A DNA stretch of 64,000 nt, from NCBI RefSeq assembly GCF_000876655.1, contig NZ_JYCN01000018.1, forward strand, positions 27-64,026, in the 5' to 3' direction. The translations under genes were made by a program, and so were the position numbers. Under the pieces are notes generated by a model. That model ran no database searches. It saw only the letters and a program-made list of their open reading frames with translations, and was not told where the DNA came from. This document shows, piece by piece, positions 60,781-64,000 of the stretch. Numbering within the stretch: position 1 is the first letter of the stretch; each line of letters opens with the position of its first letter. The DNA is from Arthrobacter sp. SPG23 (lineage in GTDB: Bacteria > Actinomycetota > Actinomycetes > Actinomycetales > Micrococcaceae).

Positions 60781-61497
60781 ATGAGTAGTGTGCTGACGCT
60801 GTTTCCCCCGGTCGAACGCAACGTGGGTGCCAACCGGGCGCTGCATCCTGATTGTTCCTGGATCCGTCTGGTGCGCAGCGGGGCCGGACTTGCAATGCTC
60901 GCCGCCCTGGCCCAGGAGCTCTACGACGCGACGCAGCCGGGCAACTCCGTCGACATTCCCCAGCTCATCTCCCAGTTCACGTTCCACTCAAACCTCGTCC
61001 TTGCGCTCGTGCTCCTTGTTTCCGCCGGGCGCCCGCGTGCGCGGCTGCCGCAGTGGTGGGATCACCTGTTCGGCGCGCTTGCGTTCTACCTGGTGATGAC
61101 GGGCATTATCTACGTGGTGCTCGTGGCCCCGCCCGGTGAGCCGTGGTGGACGCTGGACATGTACTGGCCCTGGATGATCACCCACCGCATCGCACCGCTG
61201 GTTGCGGGGCTCGACTGGCTCCTCGTCACTCGCACCGTCCGCGGCCCGTGGGTGCGGCCCCTCGTCTGGCTTTGCTACCCGGTCGCGTTCCTGATCTTCT
61301 CGTGGGTGCGCGGCGCCCTCGACGGCTGGTATCCCTATGACTTCCTCGACCCGGGGGTCGACGGCGGCTGGCCGGCGGTGATCGCCACGAGCGCCCAGGT
61401 GCTCGCGGCGTTCCTCGTGGTCGGGGTGCTCGTGCACCTCGCCGGCAATGCCCGGGTGGGCCTCGCCCGCCGCCTCGGAAAGGATTCCCGTGCCTAA
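60781..61497 (+). CDS. Pr6Pr/FAR-17a-like integral membrane protein
   Basis: The 238-residue protein has six predicted helices, with FTFHSNLVLALVLLV, MTGIIYVVLVAPPG and YPYDFLDP. This matches the Pr6Pr family of actinobacterial six-helix proteins, distantly like AIG1/androgen-induced membrane hydrolases. ATG 60781 starts MSSVLTLFPPVERN. The following lipoprotein gene begins inside its last codons. Confidence 0.8.
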   Translation: MSSVLTLFPPVERNVGANRALHPDCSWIRLVRSGAGLAMLAALAQELYDATQPGNSVDIPQLISQFTFHSNLVLALVLLVSAGRPRARLPQWWDHLFGALAFYLVMTGIIYVVLVAPPGEPWWTLDMYWPWMITHRIAPLVAGLDWLLVTRTVRGPWVRPLVWLCYPVAFLIFSWVRGALDGWYPYDFLDPGVDGGWPAVIATSAQVLAAFLVVGVLVHLAGNARVGLARRLGKDSRA

Positions 61498-62563
61498 TCG
61501 CCGGTTGTGGCCGCCTCGCCTCTGCGCCACGCTCGTGGGCCTGGCGGCCCTGCTTCTCGCCGCGTGCTCTCCTCCGGCTGGCCCAAGCGGACCGTCGTCG
61601 ACCCCGCCCTCATCCGGCACGGGCAACCCCGCCTGCGATCTCCTCACCCCGGAGATCGCGGCGAAGGCTGTGCCGGGGATAGTGCCTGTGGGCCAGATCA
61701 TCCCGGCCAAGCCGCCGGGAAGCAAAGCGTACGTGTGCACCTATTCGAGCAAGTCCGATACAGGCATGACGGCCCTGTCTGTAGCGCTCACGTCTCCCGC
61801 GTCGGCCGCCGACATCTCGAAAGCGAAATCGACGTCGGACTGCTCACCTGTCACAGGCATCGGTGACTTTGCCTGCCTGCAGTGGACAGGCTACTTCCGC
61901 GGTGAAGCCGGCGGCGCGTCCGCGAATGTCGTCCTGACGGCAGTGCGGGGCAACGAGGCCCTCGAGATGCCCTACGTGACCGGACCACCCATGGCCGGGG
62001 GCGGCCACCCCGACGGGGACGCCATGGCCCGGGCGCTGTCGCAGGCAGCAGTGGACGCCGGCTGGGGCAACGGCACTGCGCTCAACGTACCCGCCGCTCC
62101 GCGCGTGGGTCCGCCGGCCACGACGAACAACGCGGTCTGTGCACTGATCAGTACCGAAGAGGTCAGGCGGGCATTCGGGGCGAAGACCCAACCGCAGATC
62201 CTCCCGGGCGAGGTCAGTTGCCGCTACACGTTCGGCGACCTGGGCACACCGGGCCCGGACTCCCTTGTCTTCTCGGTTGAAGTCCTGAAGGGCGCAGCGT
62301 CGACGCTGGACGGTCCCGGCTTTCGCGGCGAGCCGCTCGACGGCGTCGGGGACAGGGCGGCCTTCATGATGACAACCGAACCCGCCGGCCCCAAGTCCCT
62401 CCGTCCCGCCGGAGATGTACCGATTACGATCCTGTCCGTCATGGTGGTCAGGGGCCAGAACCTCGCGACGTTCACCGCGCAGGTCCTGATCTCCCCGGCT
62501 GGCCCCTCGGCCGAGCAGATGAAGGATCAACTCATTACCCTCGTGCGCGGCGTCGAGTTCTGA
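61490..62563 (+). CDS. Two-domain lipoprotein (DUF3558-like)
   Basis: The 357-residue lipoprotein has a lipobox LAAC in its N-terminal hydrophobic segment, then a Ser/Pro linker. Two similar halves each hold a Cys-pair domain: PACDLLTPEIAAKAV with YVCTYSS, and AVCALISTEEVRRAFG with VSCRYTFG. This suggests internal duplication of a DUF3558-type unit. The GTG start 61490 (GGAAAGGA upstream) overlaps the Pr6Pr stop by 8 bp. Extracellular, ligand unknown. Confidence 0.8.
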   Translation: MPNRRLWPPRLCATLVGLAALLLAACSPPAGPSGPSSTPPSSGTGNPACDLLTPEIAAKAVPGIVPVGQIIPAKPPGSKAYVCTYSSKSDTGMTALSVALTSPASAADISKAKSTSDCSPVTGIGDFACLQWTGYFRGEAGGASANVVLTAVRGNEALEMPYVTGPPMAGGGHPDGDAMARALSQAAVDAGWGNGTALNVPAAPRVGPPATTNNAVCALISTEEVRRAFGAKTQPQILPGEVSCRYTFGDLGTPGPDSLVFSVEVLKGAASTLDGPGFRGEPLDGVGDRAAFMMTTEPAGPKSLRPAGDVPITILSVMVVRGQNLATFTAQVLISPAGPSAEQMKDQLITLVRGVEF

Positions 62564-62625
62564 CTGACCAAGCGGCATGGACATCCGCTCACGTGGACTT
62601 GGGCCCGTGTGGTTGGAAACAGAAA

Positions 62626-62657
62626 AAAACCCCAGGAATCATGATTCCTGGGGTTTT
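62626..62657. terminator. Perfect palindromic terminator between the lipoprotein and tRNA-Leu genes
   Basis: AAAACCCCAGGAATCA and TGATTCCTGGGGTTTT are exact inverted repeats of 16 bp with no spacer, flanked by A-tract and TTTT. It serves both the rightward lipoprotein gene and the leftward tRNA. Confidence 0.92.
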
Positions 62658-62663
62658 CCCTTG

Positions 62664-62746
62664 TGCGCGGAGGGGGACTTGAACCCCCACCCCCTTTCGA
62701 GGACTAGCACCTCAAGCTAGCGCGTCTGCCATTCCGCCACCCGCGC
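62664..62746 (-). tRNA. tRNA-Leu (anticodon GAG)
   Basis: On the minus strand the transcript starts GCGCGGGTGGCGGAATGG. The acceptor stem GCGCGGG pairs with UCCGCGC; the anticodon arm GCTAGC-TTGAGGT-GCTAG gives anticodon GAG, reading CUC/CUU. A long variable arm (CCTCGAAAGGGGG region) and the T-arm GGGGGTTCAAGTCCCCC complete a class II Leu tRNA. CCA is not encoded. Confidence 0.96.
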
Positions 62747-62911
62747 AGGTGGTAATTCGGAGATCGTTTCCGCCTTTCAGCGTTTTGGATTTCTCCGAAG
62801 CAGCGAGAAAGACTCTAGCACGACTTTTCGGGAAACAAATAATCGAGGGTTGGAGGGGGCTTGTGGGTAGGCTGAAACCAGCATTCAAGCCGCCCCCACG
62901 AGGAGTGAAAC

Positions 62912-64000
62912 ATGACTGAAGTACGCCCCGAGGATGAAGTCGTCAGGATCTGCCAGGAACTGATCCGGATAGATACTTCGAACTACGGCGACGGAACAGG
63001 ACCGGGGGAGCGCGCGGCTGCGGAATACGCCGCCGGCCTCATCACGGACGTGGGGCTGGATGCGGAGATCTTCGAATCGGCGCCGGGGCGGGCCAACGTC
63101 GTAACCCGTATTGCGGGGGAGGACCCCTCCGCCAGCGCCCTGGTGGTGCACGGGCACCTCGACGTCGTGCCCGCCTTCGGGATCAGTGGTCAGTCGATCC
63201 CTTCGGAGCCGAACTCAAGGACGGCATGATCTGGGGACGCGGCGCCGTGGACATGAAGGATATGGACGCCATGATCCTCTCCGTCCTGCGGAACTTCGCC
63301 CGCACCGGCCGCAAGCCCAAGCGGGACCTGATCTTCGCGTTCTTCGCCGACGAGGAGGCCGGCGGCACCTACGGCGCCCGGTACGCCATCGAGAAGCGGC
63401 CGGAACTCTTCGACGGCGCCACCGAGGCCATCTCCGAGGTGGGTGGCTTCTCCGCCACCATCGGCGGGCAGCGCACCTACCTGCTGCAGACCGCCGAGAA
63501 GGGCCTCTCCTGGCTCCGCCTCGTCGCCCACGGGCGCGCCGGCCACGGCTCCCAGATCAACACCGACAACGCCGTTACGCGGCTCGCCGGCGCAGTGTCC
63601 CGCATCGGGGAATACAACTGGCCGGTGGAGCTCACCCCCACCACACGGCAGTTCCTCGACGGCGTGACGGAACTCACGGGCGTGGAATTCGATCCGGACG
63701 ACCCGGAGAAGCTCCTCAAGGAACTCGGAACCGTTGCACGGTTCGTGGGAGCCACGCTTCAGAACACCACCAACCCCACCCTGCTCAAGGGAGGCTACAA
63801 GCACAACGTCATCCCCGAGTCGGCTGAGGCCCTCGTGGATTGCCGGACACTTCCGGGCCAGGAACAGCAGGTACTGGAGATCGTCAAGGAGCTGGCGGGT
63901 ACCGGAGTCGACGTTTCCTACGTCCACAACGACGTCTCGCTTGAGGTGCCGTTTGCCGGGAACCTGGTGGACTCCATGATCGATGCCCTGCACGCCGAGG
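62912..64000 (+). pseudogene. M20-family metallopeptidase, interrupted by a 1-base deletion and cut by the window end
   Basis: The M20/ArgE/DapE-type peptidase begins at ATG 62912 (GAGGAG upstream) with MTEVRPEDEVVRICQELIRI and reaches the metal motif HGHLDVVPA. The frame then fails near 63174: adding one C (CCGCC to CCGCCC) restores WSVDPFGAELKDG, WGRGAVDMKDMDAM, ADEEAGGTYGARYA and the C-terminal part up to the window edge. As read, translation stops at 63229. The restored protein has the whole zinc site (H, D, E-E). A sequencing error in a short C-run is as likely as real inactivation. Confidence 0.85.

Overview
The window is a high-GC actinobacterial chromosome segment with dense gene packing, many GTG and TTG starts and ATGA/GTGA stop-start overlaps. 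The gene content points to Micrococcaceae, of the Arthrobacter/Pseudarthrobacter type. Several blocks resemble Mycobacterium loci: an ABC pair beside sufR-sufB-sufD-sufC-DUF59, divergent glgC/glgA, a fadE5/fadA2/fabG4/htdX-type block, and a DevR/DevS pair. I see no insertion sequence, prophage, integrase or CRISPR array. This looks like core chromosome rather than an island.

Layout. 1-1116: leftward ABC-2 exporter (permease cut by the window edge). 1228-6373: Fe-S assembly operon sufR-sufB-sufD-Rieske ferredoxin-sufC-DUF59, closed by a strong terminator. 6483-12173: zinc peptidase, an acyl-CoA ligase/thiolase pair, and a convergent bioY-bioM-bioN biotin ECF transporter. 12488-16205: ABC-F protein, YbaK deacylase, SURF1 and two small genes. 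16347-19063: fabG, an Hsp20 behind a long inverted repeat, and a FabL-like SDR. 19191-26872: serB, ABC ATPase, TauE, SpoU methyltransferase, ribosomal protein L31 type B, a domain-swapped lipoate ligase and pepN. 26963-31620: YeiH exporter, then an ATP-grasp/alpha-E/transglutaminase operon.

31631-35927 is a dormancy-like island. It has two paralogous pyridoxamine-oxidase-fold proteins, a GAF histidine kinase (DevS-like) facing a DevR-like regulator, and a universal stress protein. I found GGGnCn(4)GnCCC palindromes upstream of both oxidase-fold genes and, in tandem, upstream of the stress protein. A further one lies upstream of a distant hemerythrin gene. 36024-40240: an odd SDR with a zinc ribbon, and divergent glgC/glgA. 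40324-46908: a complete beta-oxidation set (acyl-CoA dehydrogenase/oxidase, thiolase, ketoreductase, MaoC hydratase) arranged around a TetR gene, with a perfect 14-bp-arm operator palindrome.

46911-57864: FUSC exporter, a frameshifted serine hydrolase, GST, membrane M50 peptidase, TraR/DksA zinc finger, hemerythrin, malQ, HNH endonuclease, lhgO and a cyclopropane-fatty-acid synthase-like methyltransferase. 58089-62563: poorly characterised small genes, including one whose stop-codon region is triplicated in tandem, a lipoprotein nuclease and a two-domain lipoprotein. 62664-62746: tRNA-Leu(GAG). 62912-64000: an M20 peptidase with a one-base deletion, cut by the window end.

Main themes are metal and cofactor handling (Fe-S, biotin, lipoate), fatty-acid turnover, alpha-glucan metabolism and a hypoxia/redox stress regulon. 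Two single-base indels, both in short C/G runs, break otherwise intact genes, so assembly error should be considered before calling them pseudogenes.
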